From: Hyphomicrobiales bacterium | Lineage (GTDB): Bacteria > Pseudomonadota > Alphaproteobacteria > Rhizobiales > Rhizobiaceae | DNA length: 64,000 nt | Direction: 5' to 3' | Assembly (NCBI GenBank): GCA_900469615.1 | Contig: UBYA01000001.1 | Location: forward strand, 186,001 to 250,000 | In this document: positions 45,469 to 55,478 of the stretch, one piece after another | How positions within the stretch are numbered: the stretch's first letter is position 1 | Layout of the letters: the number at the start of each line of letters is the position of its first letter | The notes under the pieces: model-generated | The model's database searches: none | What the model was told of the DNA's origin: nothing | The model's input: the letters and a program-made list of their open reading frames with translations, nothing else | Position numbers and translations under genes: made by a program

Positions 45469-46467
45469 TTACAAACGCCCCACCGTCAGATAATTGCCTT
45501 CTTTCAGCAACGTCGCCTGCGGTCCTTCCACGACCGGTCGCGAAGGGGGTGCGATGCGGAAGCCGTTCTTTCCCCCCGATTTCACCTCGTAGAGGACATG
45601 ATCCGCCTTCGCGAAGATGTCCTTGGGCGACTGGCCGGGGACGATGATCGCAGCTCCGACGGATGTCGCGATGCGAATGTTCCTCGTTGGCGTTGCGATC
45701 GTCCAATGCATGCCCTTCACCACGCGGGCGGCAATCTTTGCGAGATCTTCGGGCGATGAGCATGGGTGGATCACGGCAAATTCGTCGCCGCCGATACGGG
45801 CGACCATGTTGGCTTCGGGGACAGCCCGCGAGAGCCTGCGGCCGGCAACCTTTAGGCAATCGTCGCCGGCCTGATGTCCAAGCGTATCGTTGACGGACTT
45901 GAAGCCGTCGAGGTCCGCCAGGAGCAGGGCCTTAGTTCCGTGACTGCCGGTTCCGCATATCTCGCTGAAGAAGGTTTCGAACCTCGTGCGCGAGGTGAGC
46001 CCTGTGAGGATATCGCGCTCCGCCAGATGGCGAAGCTGCTCCATCATTGTCTTCTCGGCGGTGATATCCTGCTTGACCCCGAATATTCTCGCGGCGTTTC
46101 CGCCGGTAAACTCCACGCAGGCGGTTATTCTGATCCACCGGTTGTTGCCTTTTGCCGTCACGATCTGGGCATCCAGGGCGAAGCCCTCGCCTGTGCGGAT
46201 TGCCCTGTCGCGGACCTCGCTGAGCTGCCTGCGGGCTTCCGGCGTGTAGAGCTTGATGATTTCGTCGCGCGCCAGCGGCGTCTGCGGGGCGAGATCGAAG
46301 AACTCGTAGACCATATCCGTCCATTTCAGCGTTTGATCCGGCAGGCTGCATTCCCATACGCCGATCCGAGCCGCCTTGAACGAGCGATCGAACAATTCCC
46401 GCAGGTGCATGAATTCCTGTGAGCCGACCGCGTGAGGCTGCGGTATTTCATTTGCATTGCAAGGCAT
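45469..46467 (-). CDS. PAS-GGDEF diguanylate cyclase
   Basis: 332 residues. N-terminal PAS/PAC domain (about 20-150: RSFKAARIGVWECSLPDQTL, RWIRITACVEFTGGNAARIF) then a GGDEF domain (about 160-320) with the catalytic loop RIGGDEFAVI and AERDILTGLTSRTRFE. GGDEF is intact, so it should make c-di-GMP; no EAL domain is present. No membrane segments, so it is cytoplasmic. ATG 46467 has GAGGG 7 bases upstream; a longer upstream frame lacks domain content. Convergent with the DapA-like gene. Confidence 0.92.
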   Translation of the reverse strand: MPCNANEIPQPHAVGSQEFMHLRELFDRSFKAARIGVWECSLPDQTLKWTDMVYEFFDLAPQTPLARDEIIKLYTPEARRQLSEVRDRAIRTGEGFALDAQIVTAKGNNRWIRITACVEFTGGNAARIFGVKQDITAEKTMMEQLRHLAERDILTGLTSRTRFETFFSEICGTGSHGTKALLLADLDGFKSVNDTLGHQAGDDCLKVAGRRLSRAVPEANMVARIGGDEFAVIHPCSSPEDLAKIAARVVKGMHWTIATPTRNIRIATSVGAAIIVPGQSPKDIFAKADHVLYEVKSGGKNGFRIAPPSRPVVEGPQATLLKEGNYLTVGRL

Positions 46468-47079
46468 AAGACGCCCTCGCCAACTGAACGAAGATGGTTT
46501 GCCGATCTCATAGCGACGTCCCGGATTACCATCGAGGACAGAGGCTTGCACATATTGCTTGCGTTCGGGTTTCCAAAAATACCGACAGCCTAAATTTTTT
46601 CCAATGAAGATTCGAGTTTGCGGGCACGGCCGGGCTATGTCTTCGCGGAACGACAAAGCGAGGCGCCCGCCTGCAGCGACGGCGCTCCCGCCAATTTCGG
46701 GCCGGAACACATCGCCGCTCCGCCCAAAGATCGGATTCCCGCAACCACCCGGGGAAACCGGGTTGCATCCAAGTGATACAGCCGCGCTTCCGCATTCAAC
46801 GGATTTCTGCGGTGCATCTTCGGATCGCGCCACCGGGGTTGCTCGGCGCGGGACGGCGCACGCGGCCGGCAGAGGCCTATCAGCGTTTCGTGGAAGAGCT
46901 GAAACGCGCGCGGATGCGGGCTGCTCTTGCGCCTCGACGGAATGACGCAACTGAAAGCCGGTTTTCGGGTGTATGACGAAAACATCCGATATTGGATCGG
47001 GCAGCGGCACGCCCTAGATCAGAGCCTGAAGAGGCATCGGCCGTCTCCCCGCGCCTCCCGGGGATGGGAAGGACATGCA
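46468..47079. other. Intergenic stretch with no confident gene
   Basis: About 610 bases between the diguanylate cyclase (leftward) and the FAD/NAD(P)-binding protein (rightward), so both promoters lie here. AT-rich around 46555-46620. The upstream extension of the FAD gene's frame (46927-47079) shows no domain and is not coding-like. No gene is supported. Confidence 0.5.
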
Positions 47080-48429
47080 ATGATCTATGATGCCGTTATT
47101 GTCGGCTCCGGCTTTTCCGCCATCGCCACGGTTTGCAACCTTGTGGAACTGCTTCCCGAATCCGCATCCATCGCCGTCATCGGTGACGACCCGGGATTCG
47201 GGCGCGGCACCGCCTATCGCACGGAGTTGTATCTGCATCGCCTGAATGTACCGGCCGGTCGCATGAGCCTGTTTCCGGATCGCCCGACCGCCTTCGTCGA
47301 CTGGCTGCGGGCGCACAGGCGGCCTTTGGATGCCGGGGATTTCGCCTCGAGGCAGGATTACGGTCTCTATATCCGCGACAGCCTGGCTGCTCTGCTGCGA
47401 AACAGGAAATCGCGTTGCCGGGTCGATTTCATCAAGGCGAAGGCGACCGGTTGTGTGGAGCGATACGGCGGCGCGCTCGGCTTTCTGCTGGACAATGGCA
47501 ACGAGATCGCGGGGCGAAGCATCGTGCTTTGCCTTGGTGTCGGAAACGCCACCTTGCCGGTCGACCTGTCGCGATTGTCCGCCGCTGCACGCGCGCATGT
47601 TATCGAAAACCCTTGGCGACTGTCCTGGCTCAGACGCGTCCGGGCGAGCGACAGCGTTTGCATCCTCGGATCGGGCCTGACGATGATCGATCAGGCTCTG
47701 GCTTTGTTTGCCCACGGATTTACGGGAAAAGTGACCGTATTGTCACGGCGGGGCCTCGTTCCGCTTGCCCACGTCAGTCACCCGAAGCCGGCGATGGAGA
47801 TCGATGTCGATGCGTTGCCCGGGCGGATGAGCGAACTCCTTCACGTCCTGCGTCGCGAGAGCGTGCGCGGCGGCGACTGGCGCCGGATCATGGACGGTCT
47901 ACGCCCGCAGACGCAAGCTCTCTGGCGCGGGTTGCCGGACGCCGAGCGCCGGCGCTTTCTGCGGCATGCCTTGCCCTGGTGGAATATTCACCGCCATCGC
48001 GTGGCGCCGGATGTGTTTCGCCGGTTCGAAGGCATGCTTCGGAGCGGGCAGATTTCGGTTCGTGCCGGCTATCTGCTGGATGTGGAGGAAGCGGACACCC
48101 TGACATTGCACTACCGGCCGCGGGGACGGAAGTCCGTCGCGTCAATTGAGGCGAATTGGGTGGTGAATTGCACCGGCATGGAGCGGGCAGGCATCGCACA
48201 CTCGCCCTTGCTGCGGGAAATGCGACGCCAAGGCTTGATCGAAGCCGACCCGCTCGGCCTTGGCATCGTTGTCGATGCCCGGTCGCGCATCCCACGCTCG
48301 GAGGGCAACGATACGGTCATCTACACCGTCGGCGCACTCACTGCCGGCCAGTTCTGGGAGATCACCGCGGTCCCGGATATCCGCATGCAGGCAAGGAATG
48401 TCGCCCAGGCCATCGCTGAGCGTGTTTGA
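47080..48429 (+). CDS. FAD/NAD(P)-binding protein (NAD_binding_9 family)
   Basis: 449 residues. FAD-binding Rossmann motif YDAVIVGSGFSAIATVCNL at the N-terminus, then GRGTAYRTELYLHRLNVPAG, the SIVLCLGVGNATLP strand, a second dinucleotide motif VCILGSGLTMIDQAL (about 205) and WVVNCTGMERAG. This is the FAD-NAD(P)-binding family, of largely unknown substrate. ATG 47080 has GAAGGA 7 bases upstream. Monocistronic as far as visible, and convergent with the flavin reductase gene. Confidence 0.87.
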   Translation: MIYDAVIVGSGFSAIATVCNLVELLPESASIAVIGDDPGFGRGTAYRTELYLHRLNVPAGRMSLFPDRPTAFVDWLRAHRRPLDAGDFASRQDYGLYIRDSLAALLRNRKSRCRVDFIKAKATGCVERYGGALGFLLDNGNEIAGRSIVLCLGVGNATLPVDLSRLSAAARAHVIENPWRLSWLRRVRASDSVCILGSGLTMIDQALALFAHGFTGKVTVLSRRGLVPLAHVSHPKPAMEIDVDALPGRMSELLHVLRRESVRGGDWRRIMDGLRPQTQALWRGLPDAERRRFLRHALPWWNIHRHRVAPDVFRRFEGMLRSGQISVRAGYLLDVEEADTLTLHYRPRGRKSVASIEANWVVNCTGMERAGIAHSPLLREMRRQGLIEADPLGLGIVVDARSRIPRSEGNDTVIYTVGALTAGQFWEITAVPDIRMQARNVAQAIAERV

Positions 48430-48507
48430 TCTCCGGCCCATCGGCGATTTCAGGAAAGTCTGCCGCCGGCGCACGTTCATATGCGTCCGCACTGTCAGCC
48501 TGTCGGT

Positions 48508-49167
48508 TCACGCCAGTTTGGGGGTCAGCATCTCGAACCTGTCGCGGATCGTCGAACAGGTATCGCCGCCGAGCCGTGCAATGGAGTCGATGATGTTCGG
48601 ATCGACATGCAAGCCTTCATCCACGGCGCCTTCATGATAATGCGCAAAGACGATCTCGCCCATGATGATCTGGCGCGACTTGCCCAGCTCCAGCGTGATA
48701 TGCCGGCGGCATTCGAACGCAGCCGGGGCTTCCTTTATCCAGGGTGAAGCAACCATCCGACCGGGTAAGGCGGTCAGCCCGGCTTCCCTCATCTCGTCGA
48801 CGCCCCTTGGGTATTTCGCGCCGCAGATATGCATCGCCTCGGCTATGGCATGCGAGACGATGTTGACCGTGAAGACCTCGGTCATCCGGATATTGTGACC
48901 TGTATCCTTGAAGGACATGTCCGGCTTGTTTTCGACGCCGATCGCGACGATCGGCGGATCGGCGGACAGGCAATTGAAGAAGCTGAAAGGAGCCGCGTTG
49001 TATCGGCCATGCTCATCCACGGTTGTCACCAGGGCGATCGGCCGTGGAATGATCGTGCCGATCATCAGCTTGTACCGCTCATGTGCGGTAAGCCGGGTGA
49101 AATCGAAGGCAGTCCTGTCGCTCGAGGCGCTACGGCTTTCATGCATATGGGAAACGCTATTGCTCAT
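48508..49167 (-). CDS. Flavin reductase-like (FMN-binding) protein
   Basis: 219 residues with the flavin reductase-like split barrel: LMIGTIIPRPIALVTTVDE, APFSFFNCLSADPPIVAIGV, FTVNIVSHAIAEAMHICGAK. Members of this branch bind FMN and reduce flavin with NAD(P)H, often to feed a partner monooxygenase. No monooxygenase lies nearby. It overlaps the upstream M24 peptidase gene by 4 bases, making it the last gene of the GntR-controlled operon. Confidence 0.88.
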   Translation of the reverse strand: MSNSVSHMHESRSASSDRTAFDFTRLTAHERYKLMIGTIIPRPIALVTTVDEHGRYNAAPFSFFNCLSADPPIVAIGVENKPDMSFKDTGHNIRMTEVFTVNIVSHAIAEAMHICGAKYPRGVDEMREAGLTALPGRMVASPWIKEAPAAFECRRHITLELGKSRQIIMGEIVFAHYHEGAVDEGLHVDPNIIDSIARLGGDTCSTIRDRFEMLTPKLA

Positions 49168-50318
49168 TTTACACCAAAAACCGCTTCATCGCCGCTCAGG
49201 GATTCAAATCCCCCGGCAGTCAATACGCACGGCATGCTGGCGCCAACGCAGCCGACGCCGTCCTCGTAGAGGCAGGGGGTCACATGGAAGCACATGCCTT
49301 CCTCGAGAACGGCATCGAAATCGCGGCGGATCGCCATGACGTCGTCCTCGCCCCAGCCGGGCGGGAACGAGCCGCCGATGCTGTAGGCCGGGCGCGTGAC
49401 CATCCATTCGGCAAAGCCACGGCGTTCGATCACGCCTTCGAACAGACGCGCCGCTTCGTGTGCCGTCATCCCGGGGCGAACATGGGCGAAGCCTTCGTCG
49501 AGGGCCTCCTTGCAGACATCGAACATGCGCCGAACCCGGTCGGACGGCGCTCCGATCGAGTAGAAGCGGAAGATCGGCGTGTGATAATCAAAGACGGAAG
49601 CGGCAGGCTCGATATTGACCAGTTCCCCGCGCGCAATGGGTGCCCCGCACCAGGTAACATGGGCGCGAGCCGTGCGCGGGCCTGCGCAGACATTCGCCAT
49701 CTTCGCCGGCCGATGGCTGCCGTTGGCGAGCATGCTGCCGGTAACGACCGCCGCAAGCTGGGTATCGGTCATTCCCTCGTGCAACGCCTCGAACCCATCG
49801 CGGCACGACTGCGCCGCAATCCGGCCTGCCCGCCGCAGAAGCTCGATTTCCGCGGGGCTCTTGACGCGGCGCAGCCGTTCGACAAGCCCGGAGGCGTTGA
49901 GGATCGCCGGGTCCTTCGGTCCAACGAAGCCGCGCAGAGCCGTCTGCACGGTGCCGTATTCGACCGCGATCACGGCTTTGCCGGGGACGAAATCGGCGAG
50001 CGTGCGGTCGAGGACGGTCGAATAGTCCTGGCCGTCCGGCACGCCGATACCTTCATCCGCCCAGATCCTGCCCTTGAGGGCCCTGATGTTGCTGAGCTCC
50101 GTCAGGCGCATCACCCAGATCGCCTTGCCGTCGGCCCGAACGATCAGGGAGGTTGCGCCATAGGCAAGCGATCCGAACCCGGTCAGGTAGTACATATTCT
50201 CGGTCGAGTTCAGCACGCAGGCATCGATGCCATGTTCGGCCATGAGTGTTCGCAGGGCATCCCTGCGTGCCAGGTACTCGTTGGGTTGGAAAGGCAAGCG
50301 GTCGAAGTCGGTCGGCAT
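49164..50318 (-). CDS. M24-family hydrolase, creatinase/ectoine-hydrolase (DoeA)-like
   Basis: 384 residues. N-domain FQPNEYLARRDALRTLMAEH, with ENMYYLTGFGSLAYGATSLI as in Xaa-Pro dipeptidases/creatinase; catalytic pita-bread C-domain (about 155-384). The usual metal Asp region reads VNIEPAASVFDYHTPIFRFY, with Asn and Glu at the first Asp position. The YH-x-P-x-x-R sequence resembles the DoeA ectoine hydrolase rather than the D-x10-D pair of aminopeptidase P, so a non-peptide amide substrate is likely. ATG 50318 has no strong ribosome binding site. Overlaps the flavin reductase gene by 4 bases. Confidence 0.85.
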   Translation of the reverse strand: MPTDFDRLPFQPNEYLARRDALRTLMAEHGIDACVLNSTENMYYLTGFGSLAYGATSLIVRADGKAIWVMRLTELSNIRALKGRIWADEGIGVPDGQDYSTVLDRTLADFVPGKAVIAVEYGTVQTALRGFVGPKDPAILNASGLVERLRRVKSPAEIELLRRAGRIAAQSCRDGFEALHEGMTDTQLAAVVTGSMLANGSHRPAKMANVCAGPRTARAHVTWCGAPIARGELVNIEPAASVFDYHTPIFRFYSIGAPSDRVRRMFDVCKEALDEGFAHVRPGMTAHEAARLFEGVIERRGFAEWMVTRPAYSIGGSFPPGWGEDDVMAIRRDFDAVLEEGMCFHVTPCLYEDGVGCVGASMPCVLTAGGFESLSGDEAVFGVK

Positions 50319-50388
50319 GTTTCTGCTCGCTGTTGGATGGTCGATCTGATGGGGGGGCGCTGTGAGGCCGGCAGTCCTGGACGTCGCC

Positions 50389-51990
50389 TCAATCGCTTTT
50401 CTTGACGTTCCAGAACACGGGAACATCCTGCGTCGTCAGCACGCCGGAAAGCTTGTTCGAATACGCCACGAACGTGTTCCACTGGCCGAGCGGGATATGA
50501 TGCCCGGTTTCGAAGGCCCGTTTGGAATATTCCGCCGCGACGGCCTTCTGTGCGTCGATCCCGTCGGCAAGGGCCCATTTCAGACGCAGGTCCTCAAGCG
50601 TCTTGTCGCAGGGCCAGCCGAAAATGCCCTTCTCGCAGGCGGCGGAGAAGGTGATGCTCCAGACCGGATTGGCGACAACCTGTCCGCCGACATAGGAATG
50701 AAGCAGGTTCCAGCCGCCCTTATCCGTCGGCTCGGTGGAGTTCCGGCGCTTCAGCACGGTCGCCCAGTCCATGGCCTGCACGTCGACCGTCAGGCCGATG
50801 TCGCGCATGGCCTGCACCGTCACCACCGTTTCCGGATGCACGATGCTCTCGTCGGTCGGGTCGAGGATCACGATCGGCTTGGAAAAGTCCCAGCCGGCCT
50901 CCTTGAAAAGCGCCTTGGCCTTCTCGGGATCGGGCGCCTTGAGGGCATCGAGCCCGGCCTCGGTTTCCATCGGGCTGCCGCATATGAAGAAAGAGGCGCA
51001 GGTCTTGTAATAATCCGGATTGCCGTTGACCGCCTGGAGGTAGGCCTGCTGGTTGGTCAGGTAGAACATCGCCTGCCGGGCTTTCGGATTGTCGAAGGGC
51101 GGCTGCGTGTGGTTGAAGAAAAGCGTGCCCTGTGTGCCGGTCTCGTTGATGACCTGGGTTTTCAGGTTGCCGGCCGCCTCGATGATCGGAAGAAGGTCCA
51201 GCGACGGGTTCTGCCAAAAATCGATTTCGCCGCTCATCAGGGCCGACAGGGCCGTCTGCTGATCCTTGATGATATCCCATTCGACCCGGTCGAACTGTGC
51301 GACCTTGCCGCCGGCCAGGCCGCTGGCCGGCTCCGGCCGCGGAACATAGTCGGCGAATTTCTCGTAAACGATCTTGCTGCCGGGAATCCACTGGGCCTTG
51401 TCGAACTTGTAGGGACCGGAGCCGATATATTCGGTGATTTCCTTGTAGGGATCGGTCTCGGCGATGCGCTTCGGCATCATGAAGGGAACGTTCGACGCCA
51501 CCTTGCTGAGAGATTCCAGGACGATGCCGTAGGGCTCCTTGAATTCCAGCTCGAAGGTCTTGTCGTCGATGACGCGCATCTCCTTCAGCTCGCGCGCCAT
51601 CAATTGTCCCGCGGCATCGCGCGCCTGCCAGCGCTTCAGCGAGGCTACGCAGTCCTCGGCCTTGACCGGCTGGCCGTCATGCCATTTCAGCCCGTCGCGC
51701 AGGGTGAAGCGATACGTTTTCTTGTCCGCCGAAAGCTGCATGTCCTGGACCATTTCCGGCTGCGGCTTGAAGTGTTCATCGAGCGCGTAGAGCGTGTCGT
51801 AAATCATGAAGCCGTGCATTTTCACGATATCGGCCGTCGACCCCATGGGGTCGAGCACTTGCAGGTCGGCGCTCGGAACGATCCGCAGGGTGCTTTCGGC
51901 CCAGGCGGCGCCGGCGCCGAGGCCTGACAGCAGGAATGCCGAGGCAAGCAAGGTTCTGCATGTGGCCTTAATCGAATTGATCATTGTCAT
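50389..51990 (-). CDS. ABC substrate-binding protein, DppA/OppA-type
   Basis: 533 residues. Signal peptide (TLLASAFLLSGLGAGAAWA) then mature TLRIVPSADLQVLDPMGSTA and the family-wide LRDGLKWHDGQPVKAEDCVA, typical of SBP_bac_5 (DppA/OppA). The in-frame ATG at 51984 has GGGGA upstream and may be the true start. Ligand: probably a peptide or peptide-like amide. It lies 25 bases after the ATPase gene and about 70 bases before the M24 gene, in one operon of dppB-, dppC-, fused dppDF- and dppA-like genes. Confidence 0.9.
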   Translation of the reverse strand: MTMINSIKATCRTLLASAFLLSGLGAGAAWAESTLRIVPSADLQVLDPMGSTADIVKMHGFMIYDTLYALDEHFKPQPEMVQDMQLSADKKTYRFTLRDGLKWHDGQPVKAEDCVASLKRWQARDAAGQLMARELKEMRVIDDKTFELEFKEPYGIVLESLSKVASNVPFMMPKRIAETDPYKEITEYIGSGPYKFDKAQWIPGSKIVYEKFADYVPRPEPASGLAGGKVAQFDRVEWDIIKDQQTALSALMSGEIDFWQNPSLDLLPIIEAAGNLKTQVINETGTQGTLFFNHTQPPFDNPKARQAMFYLTNQQAYLQAVNGNPDYYKTCASFFICGSPMETEAGLDALKAPDPEKAKALFKEAGWDFSKPIVILDPTDESIVHPETVVTVQAMRDIGLTVDVQAMDWATVLKRRNSTEPTDKGGWNLLHSYVGGQVVANPVWSITFSAACEKGIFGWPCDKTLEDLRLKWALADGIDAQKAVAAEYSKRAFETGHHIPLGQWNTFVAYSNKLSGVLTTQDVPVFWNVKKSD

Positions 51991-52015
51991 TCCCCTTTTT
52001 GTTCAGGTCGTTTTT

Positions 52016-53614
52016 TCACGCCAGGAGCTTTTGTTCCGTCCTGCCGGGTATCGCCGCGAGAAGTTCGCGCGTGTATCGATGGGCCGGAGCGGCAAAAATG
52101 GAGGACACGGTTCCCTGTTCGACGATTTCGCCGCGATGCATGACGATCAGCCGATCGCAGATCTGCGCCGCCACGCGCAAATCGTGGGTGATGAAAAGGA
52201 TCGCCAAGTCGAAGCGCTTCTGGATGTCGTCGATCAGGCGCAGGACCTGCGCCTGGACCGAGACGTCGAGCGCCGACACGGCCTCGTCCGCCACCAGGAT
52301 GTCGGGTTCCATCGCCAGGGCTCGCGCGATCGAAATACGCTGCCGCTGGCCGCCGGAGAACTGATGCGGAAAGCGATCCACCGCATGCGGCTCCAGCCCG
52401 ACGAGTTGCATGAGCTCGCGTGCGCGCTCCAGCGCTTCGGCCTGGCTCCGCCCGAAGTTCATCGGCCCCTCGATGATCGACTGGCCGACAGTGCGCCGCG
52501 GATTGAGCGACCTGTAGGGGTCCTGAAAGATCATCTGCATGCGTTGACGCAGCGTACGGCCGCCCGGGGCCTGCGGCAATTCCACGTCGCCGGACGAAGG
52601 CTCGATCAATTGCATGATGCACCGTGCAAGCGTCGATTTTCCGGAGCCGGATTCGCCGATAATGCCGAGCGTTTCCCCGCGCCGAACGGAAAGGGAGGCC
52701 CCCTGGAGGGCATGGACGGTTCGGGATTTGCGAAACAGGCTGCCGCTTCGATATGTCTTTGTCAGCGCCTCGGCCTTGAGAGCGACATCGCCGGTTATGA
52801 CATGCCCGTTTCGCTTCGGCTCCAGCGTGGGAACAGAGGCGATCAGCATGCGCGTGTAGTCGGAGACCGGCGTATCGAGCACCTGACTGGCGGCGCCCTG
52901 CTCGATCATCTTGCCGGCTCTCATGACGACCACCCGGTCCGCGATTTCGCGGACGACGCCGATGTCGTGCGTGATGAACAGCACGCCCATGCCGCGCTTG
53001 CGCTGAAGGTCGCGAATTTGTGCCAGAATTTGCGCCTGCGTCGTTACGTCGAGTGCTGTCGTCGGTTCGTCCGCGATCAGCAATTTCGGTTGCAGGATCA
53101 GCGCGGCTGCGATGAGAACGCGTTGCCGCTGGCCGCCGGAGAGCTGATGCGGGAAGGCGTGATACAGGCTTTCCGGCTCCGGCAGGCGAACTTCCGCCAT
53201 GGCGGCCACGACCTTGTCGAAGCGTTCTCTGGACGATAGCGACAGATGGGTCCTCAGAACCTCGTCGATTTGCTTGCCAACGCTCTGAACGGGATTGAGC
53301 GCCGTCATCGGCTCCTGAAAGATCATTCCAATGCTGCGCCCGCGCAGATCCCGCATCTCGGCCGGCGTTGCCCTGGTGATGTCCCTGCCTTCGAACAGGA
53401 TACGTCCGGCAGGCTTCGGGAAAACCTTCGGCAACAGCCCCATGATGGATTGTGCCGTCACCGATTTTCCGGACCCCGACTCTCCAACGACGCAGACGAT
53501 TTCGCCGGCGGCGACCGAGAAGGAGACGTGATCGACGGCAAGGCCGCGATCGCCGCTGCCGGGGAGGGAAATGGCGAGGTTTTCGACCTCGACGACAGGT
53601 GGGGTCGTTTTCAT
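52016..53614 (-). CDS. Fused double ABC ATPase, DppD-DppF type
   Basis: 532 residues with two complete ABC ATPases. The first has Walker [10 protein letters not shown], signature LSGGQRQRV and [13 protein letters not shown]; the second Walker [10 protein letters not shown], signature FSGGQRQRI and [12 protein letters not shown]. The oligopeptide family C-terminal motif appears after each ([38 protein letters not shown]). Dpp/Opp systems normally have two ATPase genes; here they are joined, as in GsiA. ATG 53614 has GAGGGA upstream; the longer frame overlaps the permease gene and is not credible. Confidence 0.92.
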   Translation of the reverse strand: MKTTPPVVEVENLAISLPGSGDRGLAVDHVSFSVAAGEIVCVVGESGSGKSVTAQSIMGLLPKVFPKPAGRILFEGRDITRATPAEMRDLRGRSIGMIFQEPMTALNPVQSVGKQIDEVLRTHLSLSSRERFDKVVAAMAEVRLPEPESLYHAFPHQLSGGQRQRVLIAAALILQPKLLIADEPTTALDVTTQAQILAQIRDLQRKRGMGVLFITHDIGVVREIADRVVVMRAGKMIEQGAASQVLDTPVSDYTRMLIASVPTLEPKRNGHVITGDVALKAEALTKTYRSGSLFRKSRTVHALQGASLSVRRGETLGIIGESGSGKSTLARCIMQLIEPSSGDVELPQAPGGRTLRQRMQMIFQDPYRSLNPRRTVGQSIIEGPMNFGRSQAEALERARELMQLVGLEPHAVDRFPHQFSGGQRQRISIARALAMEPDILVADEAVSALDVSVQAQVLRLIDDIQKRFDLAILFITHDLRVAAQICDRLIVMHRGEIVEQGTVSSIFAAPAHRYTRELLAAIPGRTEQKLLA

Positions 53615-53624
53615 CGAAATTCCC

Positions 53625-54497
53625 TCACATCCGTTTTGCGATCCGGGGATCGAGCGTATCGCGCAGCCCATCCCCGAGCAGATTGATGCCAAGCACCGTG
53701 AGAGCCAGGAAGAGGCTCGGCAGAAAGACCAGGCGGGGAGCAACCTGGAAGAACGTGCGGCCTTCGGAAATCATGTTGCCCCAGCTCGGAATTTCCGGCG
53801 GCAATCCCGTCCCGAGGAAACTCAGCCCCGCCTCGATCAGGATGGCGGAGGCGCAGATGTAGGTGCCGAGCACCATCAAAGGCGCGTATGCGCTGGGCAG
53901 GATATGGCGCAGGAGGATCTTCGGGGTCGGCGTGCCGACGGAGATGGCCGCCTCGATGAACGGTTCCTCGCGCACGGTCAGCACGACGCTGCGCACCAGC
54001 CGGACGACGCGCGGGATTTCGGGGATCGTCAGCGCGGCGACGACGCTTGCGATGCCGGCGTGGGTCAGCGAGACGAGCGCGATGGCCAGCAGGAAAGTGG
54101 GAATTGCCATCAGGCCATCCATGATGCGCATCACCACGGCATCCACCCAGCGGAAGTAACCCGTCACCAGCCCGAGCGTGACGCCGGCAGTCAGCGCGAC
54201 CGTCGCGACGCAGAGCCCGATGAGGATCGAGCTGCGCGCACCGTAGATCGCACGGCTGTAGACATCGCGCCCAAAAAGGTCCGTTCCGAACCAGGCAAGC
54301 GCGGAGGGCGGCTTCAGGCGCATGCCCGGCGCGATACGCGTGGGATCGACGGTTCCGAGAAGCGGAGCAAGGATTGCGATGACGACGATGGTCGCAACGA
54401 GCAATCCGCCGATGAGGATGGAGGGATGGAGCAAAGGCGCAGGAAGCCGGCGCTTTGCGGAAACCGGGGCGAGGGGGGACGAAGCGGGGCTGTTCAT
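53625..54497 (-). CDS. Oligopeptide-type ABC permease, DppC/OppC-like
   Basis: 290 residues; N-terminal LGTVDPTRIAPGMRLKPPSA then FGTDLFGRDVYSRAIYGARS, the DppC signature; six helices; EAA loop EAAISVGTPTPKILLRHILP (about 182-201). ATG 54497 overlaps the upstream permease's stop (TGATG). With the DppB-like subunit it forms the inner-membrane channel for the GntR-controlled importer. Confidence 0.92.
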   Translation of the reverse strand: MNSPASSPLAPVSAKRRLPAPLLHPSILIGGLLVATIVVIAILAPLLGTVDPTRIAPGMRLKPPSALAWFGTDLFGRDVYSRAIYGARSSILIGLCVATVALTAGVTLGLVTGYFRWVDAVVMRIMDGLMAIPTFLLAIALVSLTHAGIASVVAALTIPEIPRVVRLVRSVVLTVREEPFIEAAISVGTPTPKILLRHILPSAYAPLMVLGTYICASAILIEAGLSFLGTGLPPEIPSWGNMISEGRTFFQVAPRLVFLPSLFLALTVLGINLLGDGLRDTLDPRIAKRM

Positions 54498-55438
54498 CAG
54501 TAGCGTACTCGCGGGTCGAGGAAGGCGTAGCCAATGTCGATCGCCAGGTTGACGAGGACGTATACGCCGGAGAATACGAGGATGACGCCCTGGATGACGG
54601 GGTAATCACGCTTCAATATGGCGTCCACGACGAGGCGCCCGATACCGGGAATGTTGAAGACAGTCTCGATCACCACCACGCCGCTGATCAGCAGCGCAAC
54701 GCCGATGCCGATGACGGTCAGGATCGGTATGGCGGAGTTGCGCAGGGCGTGCCGTGTCACCACGATGCGCTCCTTCACGCCCTTGGCCCGCGCGGTCCGG
54801 ATGAAATCCTCGCCCATCATTTCAAGAACGCTTGCCCGCGTGATGCGTGCGATCAGCACGAGATAGGCAAGCCCCAGCGTCATGGTGGGCAGCGCGATAT
54901 TGGACAGGAAAGGGAGGATGCCCTGGCGAATGCTGGTGAATCCCTGCACCGGCAGCACATGCAGCTGCAGCGAAAACACATAGATGAGGCAGTAGCCGAG
55001 CACGAAGACCGGGATCGAGAACCCGAGAACGGAGATGAGCATGAGCGCACGATCCAGCCAGCTTCCAGCGGTGGCGCCGGCAATCGTGCCGAGAGGAACC
55101 GCAATCAGGATCGAAAAGACGATCGTCGTCAGCGTCAGGGAGGCGGTCGGCTCCAGGCGCTGCAGAATGAGATCGGCGACGGGAATGTTCGAGAAGATCG
55201 ACATGCCCAGATCGCCACGCAAAAGCGAGCCGGCCCAGAGGATGAACTGGGTCAGCAGCGGCTGGTCCAATCCGAGCGTCGTGCGGATTCTGTCGATCGT
55301 CGCGGCGTCGGCATTGTCGCCCGCGATGACGACGGCAGGATCGCCCGGGCTTAGCCTCAACAGCAGGAAAACCACGATCGAGACGATCAGGATCACCGGG
55401 ACCAGACTGAGGATTCGCTTGGCGATGAACGATAGCAT
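54497..55438 (-). CDS. Oligopeptide-type ABC permease, DppB/OppB-like
   Basis: 313 residues, six helices, N-terminal MLSFIAKRILSLVPVILIVS, then LLRLSPGDPAVVIAGDNADA and LGLDQPLLTQFILWAGSLLR, and the EAA loop FIRTARAKGVKERIVVTRHA (about 212-231), all typical of DppB. ATG 55438 has GGGAAC 7 bases upstream. First gene of the leftward operon, divergent from the GntR regulator. The start codon overlaps one of the repeated GCATGCAAT elements, so a regulator may block both transcription and translation. Confidence 0.92.
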   Translation of the reverse strand: MLSFIAKRILSLVPVILIVSIVVFLLLRLSPGDPAVVIAGDNADAATIDRIRTTLGLDQPLLTQFILWAGSLLRGDLGMSIFSNIPVADLILQRLEPTASLTLTTIVFSILIAVPLGTIAGATAGSWLDRALMLISVLGFSIPVFVLGYCLIYVFSLQLHVLPVQGFTSIRQGILPFLSNIALPTMTLGLAYLVLIARITRASVLEMMGEDFIRTARAKGVKERIVVTRHALRNSAIPILTVIGIGVALLISGVVVIETVFNIPGIGRLVVDAILKRDYPVIQGVILVFSGVYVLVNLAIDIGYAFLDPRVRY

Positions 55439-55466
55439 GCAATAGTTCCCGCATTTTTCATTTATT

Positions 55467-55478
55467 ATTGTATGCAAT
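55467..55478. promoter_or_regulatory. Candidate GntR operator ATTGTATGCAAT
   Basis: ATTGTATGCAAT (55467-55478) has complementary arms ATTG/CAAT around TATG, fitting FCD-type GntR operators. Related GCATGCAAT/GTATGCAAT elements lie at 55435-55443, 55493-55501 and 55613-55621. The four copies bracket the start of the dppB-like gene and the start region of the GntR gene, as expected for an autorepressor controlling both directions. Confidence 0.6.

Noticed and set aside
46773..46976. Short rightward frame with a helical-looking segment (EAYQRFVEELKRARMRAAL)
   Set aside because: No ribosome binding site, no family, and the neighbouring codons look random; too little to call a gene.
50362..51927. 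521-codon frame antisense to the DppA-type gene
   Set aside because: Opposite a strong gene with a signal peptide and SBP_bac_5 motifs; no domain of its own.
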